The notes under the pieces were generated by a model. It ran no database searches. It was not told the origin of the DNA and saw only the letters and a list, made by a program, of their open reading frames with translations. A stretch of DNA of 64,000 nt from Phycicoccus sonneratiae (GTDB lineage Bacteria > Actinomycetota > Actinomycetes > Actinomycetales > Dermatophilaceae), in NCBI RefSeq assembly GCF_016887965.1, contig NZ_JAFDVD010000003.1:310001-374000 (forward strand), in the 5' to 3' direction. Positions 31,258-40,200 of the stretch are shown here, piece by piece (position 1 is the first letter of the stretch; every line of letters starts with the position of its first letter). The translations under genes and the position numbers were made by a program.

Positions 31258-32733
31258 TCAGCCGGCGTCGACCTCGACGCGGTCGCCGGCCCACGGCGTG
31301 TGGAACGTCCCCTCGCGGTCGACCCGCTCGTAGGTGTGCGCGCCGAAGTAGTCGCGCAGGCCCTGGACGAGCGCCGCCGGCAGGCGCTCGGCCCGCAGCG
31401 CGTCGAGGTAGGCGAGCACCGAGGAGAACACCGGCAGCGGCACACCGGCCGCGACCCCGGCGGCCACGACCCGCCGCAGCGCGGGCAGCCGCTCGGTCAC
31501 GGCGGCCGCGAAGTCCGGGGTGGCGAGCAGGCTCGGGGCGTCGGGGTGCTCCTCGAGCGCGTCGGTGATGTCGGCGAGCAGCCGGGCCCGGATGATGCAG
31601 CCGTCGCGCCAGATGCGCGGGAGGTCGGCGAGCTCGACGTCCCACCCGTGCTCGGCCGAGCCGGCGCGGACCATGTCGAGGCCCTGCGCGTACGCGACGA
31701 CCTTGGCCGCGTAGAGCGCCGCCCTCAGGTCGTCGGGGTCCAGGCCCGGGTCGTCGGCGACGGCAGGGTCCTCCTCGGGTGCGGCGAGCGCCTCGCGGAC
31801 GGCGTCCCGGCGGGTGGTGTCACCGGAGACCGCGCGGGCCATCGTCGCCTCGGCGATGGCGGTGACCGGGACCCCGAGGTCGAGGGCGGTCTGCACGGTC
31901 CAGCGGCCGGTCCCCTTCTGCTCGGCCGCGTCCCGGACGACGTCGACGAACGGCCGCCCGGTCTCGGCGTCGGTGTGCGCGAGGACCTCGGCGGTGATCT
32001 CGACGAGGTAGGACTCGAGCTCGGTGTCGTTCCAGCCCCGGACGACCTCGGCCACGTCGGCGGGTTCGAGGTGCACCAGCCGGCGCAGCAGGTCGACGCT
32101 CTCGCCGATGAGCTGCATGTCGGCGTACTCGATGCCGTTGTGCACCATCTTCACGAAGTGCCCCGACCCGTCGGGCCCGATGAGGGTGCAGCACGGCTCG
32201 TCGTCGACGTGCGCACTGATCACCTCGAGGAAGGGCCCGATCTCGGCGTAGGTGTCGCCGTCGCAACCCGGCATGATCGACGGCCCCTCGAGGGCGCCGA
32301 CCTCGCCGCCCGAGACGCCGACCCCGGCGAAGCGGATCCCCTTGCGCGCCAGCGCCTCGTGGCGGCGCATCGTGTCGTGGAAGTGCGCGTTGCCCGCGTC
32401 GGCGACGACGTCGCCCTCGTCGAGCAGCGGCGCGAGCTCGTCGAGGACGGCGTCGGTGCCCTCACCGGCCTTGACCATGACGATGATCCGCCGCGGCCGC
32501 TCGAGCGCGCCGACGAGGTCCTCGAGCGAGCGGGCGAGGGTGAGGTCGCCCTCGTCGCCGAACTCGTCGACGAGCGCCTCCGCCTTGCTCGTCGTGCGGT
32601 TGTGCACCGCGACACGGAACCCGTTCCGGGCCAGGTTGCGGGCGAGGTTGCGCCCCATGACCGCGAGGCCGGTGACCCCGATCTGCGCGCGGGGGGCGGA
32701 GGTGTCGGTGGTCGTGGCGTCGGTGTCCGGCAC
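31258..32733 (-). CDS. gnd: 6-phosphogluconate dehydrogenase, decarboxylating
   Basis: 491 residues. Rossmann start IGVTGLAVMGRNLARNLARN, active-site segments GVGVSGGEVGALEGPSIMPG and HFVKMVHNGIEYADMQLI, and the signature QKGTGRWT. It converts 6-phosphogluconate to ribulose 5-phosphate + CO2 with NADP in the pentose phosphate pathway. The GTG start at 32731-32733 precedes an unstructured Asp/Thr-rich lead of about 16 residues. The length fits the long NADP-dependent form. Confidence 0.96.
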   Translation of the reverse strand: MPDTDATTTDTSAPRAQIGVTGLAVMGRNLARNLARNGFRVAVHNRTTSKAEALVDEFGDEGDLTLARSLEDLVGALERPRRIIVMVKAGEGTDAVLDELAPLLDEGDVVADAGNAHFHDTMRRHEALARKGIRFAGVGVSGGEVGALEGPSIMPGCDGDTYAEIGPFLEVISAHVDDEPCCTLIGPDGSGHFVKMVHNGIEYADMQLIGESVDLLRRLVHLEPADVAEVVRGWNDTELESYLVEITAEVLAHTDAETGRPFVDVVRDAAEQKGTGRWTVQTALDLGVPVTAIAEATMARAVSGDTTRRDAVREALAAPEEDPAVADDPGLDPDDLRAALYAAKVVAYAQGLDMVRAGSAEHGWDVELADLPRIWRDGCIIRARLLADITDALEEHPDAPSLLATPDFAAAVTERLPALRRVVAAGVAAGVPLPVFSSVLAYLDALRAERLPAALVQGLRDYFGAHTYERVDREGTFHTPWAGDRVEVDAG

Positions 32734-32816
32734 CGGGTCTCCCGTCGTCGAGGTCAGGTCGGTTCCCTGCGGGGCAACTCCGACGGCGACCGGGCTGTTC
32801 CCGTCGCCACCGGGGG

Positions 32817-33701
32817 TCAGCGGTCGTAGTGCCCGGCGGAGATGTCCTCGAGGAGGGTCGGCTGCGTCGGCGCCCAGGACATCAGCGCGCGGGTCCGCTC
32901 GGCCGTCGTCGCGTGGTCGAGCGTCTGCATCATCCCGAAGAAGCCGAGCCGCTCGGGCTCGACGTCCCCGACGACCGGCAGGTCGAGCCGGGCGGCGAGG
33001 GCCTCGGCGATGTCCTTGACGGCGACGCCCTCGTCACCCACCGCGTGCAGCGCCGCACCGGCCGGGGCCGACTCCAGCGCGAGCCGGAAGAGGCGCGCGG
33101 CGTCGCGGACGTGCACCGCGCACCAGCGGTTCGTGCCGTCGCCGACGTACATCGCCGTGCCCGCCTCGCGGAACATCGAGGAAAGCTGGGCGACGAACCC
33201 GTGCGCGTCGCCCTCGCCGTGAACCGAGCGGGGCAGGCGCACGGCGGAGGGCCGGAAGCCGCGGGCGGCGCCGGCGAGGAGCCGCTGCTCGTTCTCGCCG
33301 CGGACCGCCACCGGCCCGACGGCCAGCGAGTCCTCCTCGGTGCTGGGGCGGCCCTGGCCCATCGGGGTGCCCGAGGCCGCGACGACGGGCTTCCCGGTGC
33401 CGTCGAGGCCAGCGACCATCGCGGCCACCGCCTCCCCCTCACGGGCACCGGCGGCCGCGAGGTCGCCCATGTCCTCGTGCGGGAAGGCGAGGTGGACGAC
33501 GCCGTCGGCCCGGTCGGCCTGCTCGCGCAGGAGGTCGTGGTCGTCGAGGGTGCCGCGGACGACGGTGGCGCCGCGGCCCTCGACGACCGCCGCGGAGGCG
33601 TCGGAGCGGGCCAGCCCGGAGACGGTGTGGCCGGCGGCGAGCAGCTCGGGGACGACGGCGGAGGCGACCCATCCGGAGGCGCCGGTGACGAAGACGTGCA
33701 T
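32817..33701 (-). CDS. NAD-dependent epimerase/short-chain reductase, TetR-controlled
   Basis: 294 residues, extended short-chain dehydrogenase. GASGWVASAVVPELLAAGH near the N terminus is the nucleotide motif. The catalytic-triad Tyr is not in a standard YxxxK, so the activity is uncertain; many such proteins bind NADPH only. The ATG at 33699-33701 has GAGGAG upstream. A TetR gene lies divergently, with two palindromic operators between the two starts, so this gene is almost certainly its target. Confidence 0.9.
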   Translation of the reverse strand: MHVFVTGASGWVASAVVPELLAAGHTVSGLARSDASAAVVEGRGATVVRGTLDDHDLLREQADRADGVVHLAFPHEDMGDLAAAGAREGEAVAAMVAGLDGTGKPVVAASGTPMGQGRPSTEEDSLAVGPVAVRGENEQRLLAGAARGFRPSAVRLPRSVHGEGDAHGFVAQLSSMFREAGTAMYVGDGTNRWCAVHVRDAARLFRLALESAPAGAALHAVGDEGVAVKDIAEALAARLDLPVVGDVEPERLGFFGMMQTLDHATTAERTRALMSWAPTQPTLLEDISAGHYDR

Positions 33702-33715
33702 GGGGATCTCCTCAG

Positions 33716-33736
33716 TGATGACAGGTTGTGACATCA
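33716..33736. promoter_or_regulatory. TetR operator 1 (proximal to the epimerase gene)
   Basis: TGATGACAG-GTT-GTGACATCA, a 21-base palindrome with GATGxCA half-sites. It sits 15 bases before the epimerase start. Confidence 0.75.
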
Positions 33737-33751
33737 ACGACCGTACACCAC

Positions 33752-33770
33752 GATGTCAGAAACTGTCATC
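33752..33770. promoter_or_regulatory. TetR operator 2 (over the tetR promoter)
   Basis: GATGTCAGAAACTGTCATC, a 19-base palindrome with the same GATGxCA half-sites as operator 1. It covers the spacer just before the TATACT -10. Confidence 0.75.
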
Positions 33771-33773
33771 ACC

Positions 33774-33779
33774 TATACT
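33774..33779 (+). promoter_or_regulatory. -10 element TATACT of the leaderless tetR promoter
   Basis: TATACT ends six bases before the ATG at 33786. This argues against the upstream in-frame ATG at 33753, which lies inside operator 2. Confidence 0.6.
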
Positions 33780-33785
33780 GGCCGC

Positions 33786-34343
33786 ATGGGTCGCTGGGCA
33801 CCGGACGCGCGGGGACGGCTGGAGCGTGCCGCGATGGTGCTCAGCGCCGAGCAGGGCTACGACGCCACGACCGTCGCGCAGATCGCCACGGCCGCCGGCG
33901 TCACCGAGCGGACCTTCTACCGGCACTTCCCCGACAAGTGCGACGCCTTCTTCCCCGACAACACCGGCCTGCTGGCCCTGCTCGTGGAGGCCGTGCGGGG
34001 CGCGCGGGCGGCCGGCGTCGGCGCCGCCCCGGCCGCGCTGGCGGCCGTGCACCGGCTCGCCGACATCGTCCTCGAGGAGCCGGAGCGCATCCTCCTCGGG
34101 GCCCGCGTCATCCCGTCGGTGCCCGTCCTCGCCGGACGCGACCTCTACCGGCAGGCGCAGATCGTCGACGCCGTGGCGGCCACGCTCACCGACGACGGCG
34201 TCGATGCCCTCGCCGCGCGGCTGGCTGCCGAGCAGGCGGTCGGGATCTGGCGGGTCGCCCTGCGGCAGTGGGCCGCTGCTCCCGACGAGCACTCGCTGAC
34301 CGACGTCCTCGACGCCACCTCGTCCGCGCTGCGCGGCCCCTGA
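33786..34343 (+). CDS. TetR-family repressor of the divergent epimerase gene
   Basis: 185 residues. N-terminal helix-turn-helix ATTVAQIATAAGVTERTFYRHFPDK (residues about 28-52) is the classic TetR DNA-binding domain; the remainder is an all-helical ligand domain. The ATG at 33786 was chosen because it directly follows the -10. Two matched operators in the 84-base intergenic region imply control of itself and of the 32817 gene. Inducer unknown. Confidence 0.93.
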   Translation: MGRWAPDARGRLERAAMVLSAEQGYDATTVAQIATAAGVTERTFYRHFPDKCDAFFPDNTGLLALLVEAVRGARAAGVGAAPAALAAVHRLADIVLEEPERILLGARVIPSVPVLAGRDLYRQAQIVDAVAATLTDDGVDALAARLAAEQAVGIWRVALRQWAAAPDEHSLTDVLDATSSALRGP

Positions 34344-34356
34344 CGGGCCCGGCCGG

Positions 34357-35850
34357 TCAGAGGCGACGGACGACCGTCCGGCTGCGCCGGAGCAGCTCCT
34401 CGCGGCGGTCCTCGTCCATCCCGTCCCAGGTCCGGGTGACCATCCGGGCCCGGACGTTGCCCTCGAAGACCTCGCGGTGGTGGTCGACGAAGCCCCAGTA
34501 GAGGGCGTCCCAGTCCTCGCGCCAGTCGCCCGGCCCGACGTCGGACATCTTCCGCAGGTAGTTGCTGCCGGAGACGTAGGGCTTGGTCGTGATGCCCGTG
34601 CCGGCGGCGAACTGCGACATCGCGTAGACGTTCGGCACCATGACCCAGTCGTAGGCGTCGACGAAGAAGGCCATGAACCACTCGTAGACCTCGGTGGGGT
34701 TGGTGCGCAGCAGGCACATCGCGTTGCCGAGCACCATGAGCCGCTCGATGTGGTGGGCGTAGCCGCGCTCGAGCACGCCCGAGACGACGTGGTCGACGGG
34801 GTCGAGGCCGGTGCTCGCGTCCCACCAGCCCGGCGCCAGGGACCGGGTGTGCCGCAAGTGGTTCGAGGTGCGCATCCGCCGGCCGTAGAGGTGGTAGGTC
34901 GCGCGCATGTACTCGCGCCAGCCGATGAGCTGGCGGACGAACCCCTCGAGCGACGGCAGGTCGACGCCCTGCTCGTCGGCGCCCTCGAGGACCGCCCGGA
35001 GCACCTCGCGCGGGTCGAGCAGCCCGCAGTTGAGGGCCGGGGTGATGGCCGCGTGGAAGACGAACGGGTGCTGCGTCGAGACGGCGTCCTCGTACGGGCC
35101 GAACTGCGCCAGCCGCTCGGCGACGAACTCGCGCAACCCCTCCCGGGCCTGTTCGTGCGTCACCGGCCAGTCGAAGGTGTCCGCGCGCCCCGGCGCGTCG
35201 GGGAACTCCTCGCCGACCCAGGCGATGGCCTCCTCGACCTCGGGGCACCGCTCCGGCGAGCCGCGGTCGGGCACCTCGTGGCCCTTCGGCAGCTTCTTGC
35301 GGTTCTCGGTGTCGAAGGACCAGCGCCCACCGACCGGCCGGTCGTGTGCCGGGCCCTCGACGAGGACGTCGAACCGCTGCCGCTGCCACTGGTAGAAGGT
35401 CTGCATCCGGGCGCGGTGGCCCCCGAACCACTCGGTCAGCTCGGGCCGGGTCGTGAGGAAGTTCGGGCTCTCCTCGACGTCCTCGGGCGCCAGGTCGACC
35501 TTCGCCTCGCCGAACGCCCCGCGCACGTCCCGCAGCAGCCAGTCGTCGACGACGTCGTGGAGGCGCACCTCGTCCGGCCGCGCGTCGGCGAGGTGCTCCG
35601 CGAGGCGCGTCCTCGTCTTCCGGCGTGCCGAGGTCTCGATGACGTCGACGTCGAAATCCTTCTCGCGCAACCGGTCCGCGAAGAGACGCATCGACGCCCG
35701 GTGCAGGACGAGCTTCTGGGCGTGGAACGGCTGCTGGCGGAACAGCAGGTCGTCCTCGACGAGCACGAAGCGCGTTCCCGAGGGCTCGTCGAGCAGCGAC
35801 TCGAACAGCTGGTGCGGGAAGACCACCCTCAGCCGCCGACTCCGTGCCAT
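34357..35850 (-). CDS. photolyase-related protein (FeS-BCP/DPRP family) lacking the Fe-S cysteines
   Basis: 497 residues, deoxyribodipyrimidine photolyase-related family, close to bacterial (6-4) photolyases such as PhrB and CryB. Family blocks are RLRVVFPHQLFE, MQTFYQWQRQRFDVLVEG, QLIGWREYMRATYHLYGRRM, and MSQFAAGTGITTKPYVSGSNY followed by WDALYWGF. In PhrB-type proteins the segment between these last two blocks carries CxxC plus another Cys for a [4Fe-4S] cluster; here it reads LRKMSDVGPGDWRED with no Cys. The whole protein has three Cys (ERCPEV, LNCGLL, AMCLLR), none in CxxC. It probably binds FAD and repairs or senses light, without the cluster. Confidence 0.92.
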   Translation of the reverse strand: MARSRRLRVVFPHQLFESLLDEPSGTRFVLVEDDLLFRQQPFHAQKLVLHRASMRLFADRLREKDFDVDVIETSARRKTRTRLAEHLADARPDEVRLHDVVDDWLLRDVRGAFGEAKVDLAPEDVEESPNFLTTRPELTEWFGGHRARMQTFYQWQRQRFDVLVEGPAHDRPVGGRWSFDTENRKKLPKGHEVPDRGSPERCPEVEEAIAWVGEEFPDAPGRADTFDWPVTHEQAREGLREFVAERLAQFGPYEDAVSTQHPFVFHAAITPALNCGLLDPREVLRAVLEGADEQGVDLPSLEGFVRQLIGWREYMRATYHLYGRRMRTSNHLRHTRSLAPGWWDASTGLDPVDHVVSGVLERGYAHHIERLMVLGNAMCLLRTNPTEVYEWFMAFFVDAYDWVMVPNVYAMSQFAAGTGITTKPYVSGSNYLRKMSDVGPGDWREDWDALYWGFVDHHREVFEGNVRARMVTRTWDGMDEDRREELLRRSRTVVRRL

Positions 35851-35892
35851 CCCCCGACCCTAGGCGCGCGGGCCGTGGACGATGATGGGCGC

Positions 35893-36291
35893 GTGCCATC
35901 CTTCGACGGCTCGATCCGCCTCTCGGCCACCGGGCCCCTGCCGGCCGAGCACGCGTGGGCGCGGTTCACCGAGCCCCGGCGCTGGCCCTCGTGGTCGCCG
36001 CAGGTCCGCGAGGTCGACTACCCGCACCCGGTCGTCGAGGCCGGCACGGGCGGACGGGTCACCGGTCTTGCCGGGGTCGTCGCCGTCTTCCGGGTCGACG
36101 CGGTCGACCACGCGGCGCGCACCTGGTCGTGGAGCGTGCGCTCGGGCCCGGTACGGGTGCGCCTCGACCACGGCGTCGACGTGGCCGGCGAGGGCAGCAC
36201 CGCCTGGGTCGTCGTCCACGGGCTGTGGCCGGTGGCGCTCGCCTACGCCCCGTTCGCGCGGCTGGCGCTGGGGCGCCTCGTGTCGGCCTGA
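35893..36291 (+). CDS. SRPBCC-family (polyketide cyclase/START-like) protein
   Basis: 132 residues. Helix-grip fold opening with IRLSATGPLPAEHAWARFTEPRRWPSWSPQVREV, which is the standard start of the family, followed by alternating strands. It probably binds a hydrophobic ligand; function unknown. The GTG start at 35893 is the only in-frame start matching the family N terminus. Divergent from the photolyase-like gene. Confidence 0.85.
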   Translation: MPSFDGSIRLSATGPLPAEHAWARFTEPRRWPSWSPQVREVDYPHPVVEAGTGGRVTGLAGVVAVFRVDAVDHAARTWSWSVRSGPVRVRLDHGVDVAGEGSTAWVVVHGLWPVALAYAPFARLALGRLVSA

Positions 36292-36323
36292 CCCTCCGTG
36301 CGGCCGGGGCGGCCGACGCCGGG

Positions 36324-36474
36324 TAGCATCGTGCCCGTTAGTGAGCTGTCCGTTGTGAAGTGGTTGAACGGTCCCGCCGGGGTCGAGCAGTTTCTGAGCA
36401 GAGGTACACCAAGGCATCACCGACGCCGGGCCCGCCGAGAGGCGGTGGGTCCTCGCTCAGAGAAAGGCCTCCCC
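36324..36474 (+). promoter_or_regulatory. promoter and long 5' leader of the cold-shock gene
   Basis: TAGCAT (36324-36329) is a good -10, which would give a leader of about 140 bases before the ATG at 36475. Long untranslated leaders are typical of cspA-type genes and fold differently at low temperature. AAAGG lies before the start. Confidence 0.5.
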
Positions 36475-36681
36475 ATGGCTACTGGCACCGTGAAGTGGTT
36501 CAACGCCGAGAAGGGCTTCGGCTTCATCGCCCCCGACGACGGCTCCGCCGACGTCTTCGCCCACTACTCGGCGATCAACTCCAGCGGGTACCGCTCGCTC
36601 GACGAGAACGCCAAGGTCGAGTACGAGACCACGCAGGGCCAGAAGGGCCCGCAGGCGGCGAACATCACCGTCATCGGCTGA
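36475..36681 (+). CDS. cspA: CspA-family cold-shock protein
   Basis: 68 residues, a single cold-shock domain with both RNA-binding motifs intact: RNP1 as [11 protein letters not shown] and RNP2 as DVFAHYSAI. It starts [18 protein letters not shown]. Acts as an RNA chaperone/antiterminator. Monocistronic, with a long leader and a hairpin terminator. Confidence 0.97.
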   Translation: MATGTVKWFNAEKGFGFIAPDDGSADVFAHYSAINSSGYRSLDENAKVEYETTQGQKGPQAANITVIG

Positions 36682-36717
36682 CCAGCCGTACCCCGCGCCG
36701 CGAGGCGCACCCACGAC

Positions 36718-36742
36718 CGCCGTCCGGCCCCGCCGGGCGGCG
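36718..36742 (+). terminator. hairpin after the cold-shock gene
   Basis: CGCCGTCCGG (36718-36727) pairs with CCGGGCGGCG (36733-36742) with one G-T pair and a five-base loop. It can also serve the convergent PPOX gene that stops at 36762. Confidence 0.6.
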
Positions 36743-36761
36743 TTCGTGCGTCCGGGGGCCG

Positions 36762-37187
36762 TCAGGCCACGGGCTCCCGGTCGACCGTGAGGACGATGCC
36801 CGCCCGCGGCTGCCGACGGATCCCCACGGTGCTGGTGACCTTGTCGACGAGGTCCGAGAGGCGCGCCGGCAGACCGTACTTGGCGACGACGGCCGCGCGG
36901 ACGCCGGCGACCTCCGCGGGCGACCGGACCACGACGCCCTCGCCTCGGTAGGTCGGGGCGTCGTCGGCCACCCGGCCCCGCATGTCGCACGGGCGCAGCT
37001 CGACACGGCGGGTGTGGTTCAGCCGCTTCACCTTGCCGGTGGCGTCGACGGTGATGACGACGAGGTGGTCGCTGCCGTCGACGGCGGGCGCGACCCACAC
37101 CGGGCTCGACACCGGCACGCCGGTGCGGCGGAAGGTCGTCAGGGAGGCGTACTTGGCGGTGGCGAGGGGGTGCTCGGTGGCGCTCAC
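36762..37187 (-). CDS. PPOX-class F420-dependent oxidoreductase family protein
   Basis: 141 residues, split-barrel flavin/deazaflavin-binding fold: LATAKYASLTTFRRTGVPVSSPVW, then DATGKVKRLNHTRRVELRPCDMRG. The RTGVPV..P.W and KV.RL....RVEL pattern is that of actinobacterial F420-binding PPOX proteins (TIGR03666-like). Reaction unknown. The GTG start is at 37185-37187. It lies 75 bases downstream of the giant peroxidase gene on the same strand; no evident coupling. Confidence 0.88.
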   Translation of the reverse strand: MSATEHPLATAKYASLTTFRRTGVPVSSPVWVAPAVDGSDHLVVITVDATGKVKRLNHTRRVELRPCDMRGRVADDAPTYRGEGVVVRSPAEVAGVRAAVVAKYGLPARLSDLVDKVTSTVGIRRQPRAGIVLTVDREPVA

Positions 37188-37262
37188 CCCTTCAGGGTAG
37201 GTCCGCCGGCGCCCCGGGGCGGGGTAGCAGGCCGCAGGGTCCCGGGACGCCGACGGACGGTC

Positions 37263-40200
37263 TCAGCGTGGGGCGACCGGCGTCGAGCGCTGTGACGCCG
37301 GTCCCTCCCCGTTCGCGTTGAGGGCGACCACCTCGAAGCGGTACGAGCCCGCCGGCAGGGTGAACGATCGGGTCCGGACGGCGGCACCCACGACCACGGT
37401 CGTCGGCGCCCCGACGGGAGTCACGCCGTCGGTGTCCATCCGCAGCGCGGTGACCCGGTACCCGGTGATCGGCGACCCGCCGGTCGAGGACGGGGCCGAC
37501 CAGCTCGCGACGGCGGTCAGCGCACCGCCGGCCGGGCCCTGGGCCGGAGCGAGCATCGTCGGCGCCCCGGGCACCCCGACGGGGACGACGGTGTTCGACG
37601 CCGCGGAGAGGGTGCTGGTCCCCAGGGCGTTGACGGCCTGGAGCCGGAACGAGTACCCCGTCCCGACCGTCAGCCCGGTCACCGTGGTGTTCGTCGGCGC
37701 CCCGGACAGCGAGCGGGTCTCGACGACCGTCGTGCCGGTGCGCACCTGCAGCTGGTAGCCGGTGAGCGGCAGGCCCCCGGTGTCCCCCGGGGTCCACGCG
37801 AGCACCGCCGACCCGTTCCCACGGACCGCGACGAGGGCGGTCGGCGGCAGCGGCGGACCGACCACCGTCACGGCGCCCGAGGTCCTCTCCGCACCGTCCC
37901 CGAAGAGGTTCACGGCGAGGACGGCGAAGGTGTAGGACCGTCCCGCGACGAGCCCGGTGACCACCCGCGCGCGGATGCCCGTGCCGATGCCGGTGACCCG
38001 GCCGACCTCGGCGCCGTCGGCCCGCACGACGAGCGTGTAGCTCGTGTACGACGCACCCGTGCCGGCGGGCGGGGCGGTCCACGACACGGTCGCGTTGCGG
38101 CTGGTGCCGGCGGTGGCGGTGACCGTGGCCGGTGCCGCCGGGGTGCGGACGAGGACGCGCTGGTCGCTGAACTGCAGGGCCTCGATGTTGCGCAGGCGGT
38201 CCGTGCCGTCACCGCGGGTGGCCCCGCCGACCGCCGGGGGCCCGCTCGTCGTGTCGCGCACGCCGAGGCTGCCGTCGGCGTTCGGCGTGATGACGTACTG
38301 GCTCCTCGGGCCGACGTAGGTCGCGACGTCGCAGTTGAGCGGCACTGCGGTGCCGCAGTCGGCGACCGGCGTCGCCGGGGTCGTGATCCGGCGCACGACC
38401 ACGACGTGCCCCGGGTCGACGAGGCCCCGGAAGACCGCCGCCTGCAGGGTCATCCCCGCGGTCCCGGGCCCGAAGGACCCGGTGCGGGCGGCGTTCTCGA
38501 GGAGGTCGGTCGTCCCGAGCTCGGTGGCGGGGTCGGCCGGGTCGGTGCGGACGCTGAGGGCCACCCGCAGCTCCTTGTCGCCGTCGATGACGTCGTCGCC
38601 GGCACGACCGGTGACGGTGTCGCTGCCGCCGCCGCCCAGCAGCACGTCGCCCTCGCCCCACACCCGGCCGGTGAGGGGGCAGCGGCCGCTCGCCGAGAGC
38701 GCGGCCGTCTCCTCGGCGGTGCCGACCCAGGTCGCCACCGGAGGGAGGACCGCGGCGAGCCCCTCGATCCGCGCGAGACCGTCCTCGTCGACCGCGTCGC
38801 AGCCGGAGAAGCCACCACCGCCGACGAGGCGCGGGAAGGCCAGGGCGTTGCTCGTGCCCTTGATCCGGTCGTTGAGCGGGCCGCCCGAGACCGCCTCGGT
38901 CTCGGCCCACCGGTCCCGGTTGGTCACCACCTGGATGGGCAGGCCGCCGAGGTTGTTGTTGATCATCAGGTCGTCGTCGGCGGCGACGGTGTCGTACTGG
39001 TGGATGGCCCAGTCGAAGCCTGCCGCACCGGCGTTGCGGTCGATCGTGGCGTTCTGGGCCATGACGTCGTCACCACCCTCGGCGTCGTAGTCGTTCTCCC
39101 CGACCTGGCCGACGAAGACGTCGTTGCCGGGGGCCGTCTCGGCCGGGTCGTCGAAGAACGGGGCCCCGTGGTCGCCCTGGAGGAGGTCCTGGCCGGTGCC
39201 GCCCTGGATCCAGTCGTCACCGCCGCCGCCGAAGACGACGTCGGCGCCCTGGCCGGCGATGACGAGGTCGTCGCCGGGGCCGGCGAAGACCTCGTTGTCG
39301 TTCGCGCCGCCGTTGAGGAGGTCGTTGCCGTCGTTCCCGTGGACGATGTCGTTGCCCGGCCCGGCGTCGATCGCGTCGTCGCCCGGCCCGCCCTTCGGCA
39401 CGTCGGCGCCGTCGAGGTCGGTGATGCGGTCGTCGCCGGGACCGCCGAGGACCACGTCGTCACCGCCGCCGCCCTCGACGACGTCGTCGCCCGCGCCGCC
39501 CCACACGGTGTCGTCGTCGACGCCGCCCGCGACCCGGTCGGTACCGGCGGTGCCGTCGTACACGGCCTGGCCGTTGAGGCCGGGCGGGTCGACGGTGTTC
39601 GTCGCGCGGTACTGGATGGTGCCGTCCGGGCGGCGCAGGAGGAGCCTGCCCTCGTCGCAGTCCGAGGTCGGGTCGTCGGCGACCGTGGCCCCGCTCGCCG
39701 CCCAGCCGGCCGGGGTGCCCTCGAGGTTCGCCAGGTCGAACTTGCAGTCGGCTCGCGCGAAGGCGTCGGCCTTGAGCGTCCGGGTACCGGAGGTGTTGCG
39801 CATGATGATCTCGGAGAAGGAGTTCCCCTCGAGCTGGGTGCGCAGGTTCATGCCCGGCGTGCGGGCCAGGTAGTAGAGGCGGTCGTGGTCCTGGAGGTCC
39901 TCCATCTGACGCTGGAAGACGTGGTTGAACGTGCTGCCGAGCATGCCGCCGCCCAGGTTCGTCGCCTCGGCGAGCCCGCCGACCCACAGGTCGACGTCGT
40001 CGACGCCGGTGGTCGTCACGCCTCCCGACGTGCCGGCCCAGTCGCCGGTGCCGTACATGAAGTCGGCGGCGTCGGCCGGGGCGGTGTCCGAGGGACGCGG
40101 GTCGACGATCGCCCGCGCGGCGCCACGGCGGGCCGCGGTGGTCGTCGCGGACACCACCGACGGGTGGCGGCCGTAGGCGGCCACGAGGTTGACGAGGGTC

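Noticed and set aside
33753-33785. An upstream ATG for the 33786 TetR gene
   Set aside because: It lies inside operator 2 and upstream of the TATACT -10, so it would not be transcribed from the evident promoter.
39150-39530. Short regularly spaced DNA repeats that could be taken for a CRISPR array
   Set aside because: They code for the GGxGDD calcium-binding nonapeptides of the peroxidase and have no conserved repeat-spacer structure.
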